Shown piece after piece: positions 5,369-6,745 of a stretch of DNA of 6,745 nucleotides (position 1 is the stretch's first letter; the number at the start of each line of letters is the position of its first letter). The position numbers were made by a program, and so were the translations under genes. The notes below the pieces were generated by a model. It saw only the letters and a list, made by a program, of their open reading frames with translations. It did no database searches and had not been told where the DNA came from. The stretch is from the NCBI GenBank assembly GCA_023474775.1, contig JAMCXP010000043.1:1-6745 (forward strand), in the 5' to 3' direction. This stretch comes from Candidatus Martarchaeota archaeon. GTDB taxonomy: Archaea; Micrarchaeota; Micrarchaeia; Norongarragalinales; UBA8480.

Positions 5369-6195
5369 TCACTTACGTTGTTTTTTAAAAAGCCCTCCCA
5401 GATTATTTTTTCAGCTTCTTGCTTTTTAAATTTTCTTGTCTGAAGGTAGAAAAGCTCGTCATTGTTTATTCGCTCAATGCTTGCCGAATGGGAGAACAAC
5501 TGCTTGCTGTTCTGAATTGAAGCTGACGGCAGAAGATTGACAGTCGAATCTTCTCCTAAAAGAAGTGTTTTGATTTGAGTTTCCCCTGAACCGCTTCCCT
5601 TCAAAGTGTCCATTCCTTTAACGCTCAGGCTTTTGAAAACAACTGATTTTAGCAAAACGCTTGCCAAACCGTGGTTTTCAACGTCAAACAAAACGTCGGA
5701 ATGTATTCCTTTGACAAAGTTTGAAATAAAAATTTTCAAAACTCCTTTATTGACACCAACCACATTTAGAAGTGATTTTTTTTGAGATTCTGAATAAACA
5801 TTTATTTCAAGCTCTGCGTTTTTTTCAACGTTGAAGTTGATTGATGAAAAACCTGAAAATTTCTGATTTATATTGATCCTGCTTTTTTTTGTACATTGTA
5901 TTTCAATCAAACTGCTTGCATCTGACAGTTTTAATTCAAAAAACGATTCAAACCCACCGGCTTCAACAAAGTGAGTTATAGCTCCTCCGTTAAGTTTTGA
6001 AGCTATTTTAGATTTTTTGTCGACAAGAAACTTTTTTTGTTTTATTTTTTTTTGAATTTTTATTATATTGTTTTCTGTTCTCAATGTTTTTTTAGTTTGA
6101 CTTAGCTTTGTTGTTTGGATTGAAGATTGCTTTGATATTTTTATTCTGTCCTCCTGAGTGTATTTATAGTGAAAAGGCGAGTCGAACATTTTCAC
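5359..6195 (-). CDS. Short SufB/SufD-family protein, SufD-like C-terminus
   Basis: This 278-residue subunit of the SufBCD-type platform is expected to bind the SufC ATPase and take part in cluster assembly. The C-terminal part is diagnostic: the beta-helix-like ALKTLLLGEDS-type stretch (about 207-217; here QIKTLLLGEDS), SASIQNSKQLFSHSASIERIN (224-244), then NDELFYLQTRKFKKQEAEKIIWEGFL (245-270). His236 in the SHSAS motif matches the SHGAT His of SufD (His360 in E. coli). Residues 30-67 form a lysine-rich N-terminal region, and the middle is a low-similarity beta-rich core. At 278 residues it is much shorter than usual SufB (about 470) or SufD (about 420). It is the only SufB/D gene in the window; a second may lie beyond the right edge. 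It starts with GTG at 6195 overlapping the sufC stop (GTGA); ATG at 6189 is an alternative giving 276 residues. Confidence 0.85.
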   Translation of the reverse strand: MKMFDSPFHYKYTQEDRIKISKQSSIQTTKLSQTKKTLRTENNIIKIQKKIKQKKFLVDKKSKIASKLNGGAITHFVEAGGFESFFELKLSDASSLIEIQCTKKSRININQKFSGFSSINFNVEKNAELEINVYSESQKKSLLNVVGVNKGVLKIFISNFVKGIHSDVLFDVENHGLASVLLKSVVFKSLSVKGMDTLKGSGSGETQIKTLLLGEDSTVNLLPSASIQNSKQLFSHSASIERINNDELFYLQTRKFKKQEAEKIIWEGFLKNNVSDFK

Positions 6196-6745
6196 TGGAA
6201 CCCCTTGAATCCCTTCTCCTGAATTTTTTCAGCCACTTCCATACCTCCTGTTGTAATTTTTCCGTTTATCATCACATGTACAAAATCAGGCTTCAGAAAT
6301 TTCAATAGCCTGTCGTAGTGGGTTATTATCAGAAACCCAGTGCTCTTTGACTGTTTTATTATAAGAGAGGATATTTTTTTAATCGAGTCGACGTCCAAGC
6401 CAGAATCAGGTTCGTCTAGAATAGCTATTTTCGGATTTAACAAAAGCATTTGTGCGATTTCAAGTTTCTTTTTTTCTCCTCCTGAAAACCCTTCGTTTAA
6501 ACTTCTGTTTTTTATAATTTCTAAAATGTTTTTTTCAACAGGCTTTTTTGATATCCTGTTTAAAAACGCTTCATAACTAACGCCAGGGATTTCAACAGGG
6601 TTTTGAAATCCTATGAACAAACCTTTTTTTGCCTTCTCCTCTGGCAGTAGAGAGTTTATTTTTTCATTTTCAAGAAGCACATCCCCTTTCAATGAGTAAT
6701 CTTTTTTCCCCGCTATAGCCATAGCCAAGCTTGACTTTCCGCTTC
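6192..6745 (-). CDS. sufC: SufC, ATPase of iron-sulfur cluster assembly, 5'-partial
   Basis: This soluble ABC-type ATPase drives the SufB/D scaffold. The window edge cuts it inside Walker A, leaving SGKSSLAMAIAG at the first residues and 183 residues in all; about 35-40 are missing. The typical SufC blocks follow: GLFIGFQNPVEIPGVSYEAF with the Q-loop Gln at about residue 47, NEGFSGGEKKKLEIAQM with the signature motif at about 86-90, Walker B IAILDEPDSGLD at about 106-117, ITHYDRLL with the H-loop His at about 142, and KPDFVHVMINGKI at about 151-163. FQ-PVEIPGVS and DSGLD separate SufC from transport ATPases. The helical stretch between PGVS and NEGFSGGE is only about 26 residues, shorter than the 45-50 I expect. 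The stop overlaps the GTG start of the next gene. It is the first visible gene of the suf operon; its promoter is outside the window. Confidence 0.95.
   Translation of the reverse strand, partial: SGKSSLAMAIAGKKDYSLKGDVLLENEKINSLLPEEKAKKGLFIGFQNPVEIPGVSYEAFLNRISKKPVEKNILEIIKNRSLNEGFSGGEKKKLEIAQMLLLNPKIAILDEPDSGLDVDSIKKISSLIIKQSKSTGFLIITHYDRLLKFLKPDFVHVMINGKITTGGMEVAEKIQEKGFKGFQ

Noticed and set aside
1..6745. CRISPR array, tRNA or rRNA gene, insertion sequence
   Set aside because: No regularly spaced repeats, cloverleaf sequence, rRNA signature, transposase or terminal inverted repeats were found; the only exact long repeats are the 19-bp and 27-bp pairs described.

Overview
The window looks like a stretch of a low-GC archaeal genome, probably a small-genome lineage of the DPANN type. 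Four things support this: a split two-subunit transketolase, a pilin with the archaeal class III signal peptide motif (Q-x-S-x-E-x-x-x-L), overlapping or tightly packed genes, and leaderless-type promoters with A/T-rich boxes about 26 nt before start codons. No RNA gene, insertion sequence or CRISPR array was seen. The lineage is an inference and cannot be fixed from this window.

Layout. Positions 1-2244 (+ strand) hold the two halves of a transketolase (N-terminal subunit, cut by the window edge, then C-terminal subunit, overlapping by 8 nt), followed 14 nt later by an isochorismatase-fold hydrolase. Positions 2300-3361 (+) encode a family 4-type glycosyltransferase behind its own predicted promoter. 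Positions 3362-3640 hold a 48-residue cysteine-rich protein on the minus strand and a shared divergent promoter. A 59-residue pilin precursor lies at 3641-3820 (+). From 6745 down to 3825 on the minus strand runs an iron-sulfur cluster assembly operon in the order sufC, sufB/D-like, sufS, sufU. Each suf junction is a 4-nt ATGA or GTGA overlap. The two halves of the window converge with only 4 nt between the pilin and sufU stops.

How the genes work together. The transketolase subunits would form one thiamine-diphosphate enzyme exchanging C2 units among sugar phosphates. SufS takes sulfur from cysteine, SufU accepts or scaffolds it, and SufC with the SufB/D-like protein forms the ATP-driven assembly platform. 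The remaining genes look like separate accessory functions.

Most notable point. Two otherwise full-length conserved genes, the transketolase N-subunit and sufS, are each interrupted by an in-frame TGA with no change of frame or length. Each TGA lies inside an exact direct repeat (19 bp and 27 bp) of a nearby gene-gene junction that carries the start codon of the next gene. In both cases the copied patch replaces family-typical residues. The cause may be an assembly or consensus artefact or a real short-patch copying event. The sequence alone cannot decide, but the coincidence is strong enough to check.
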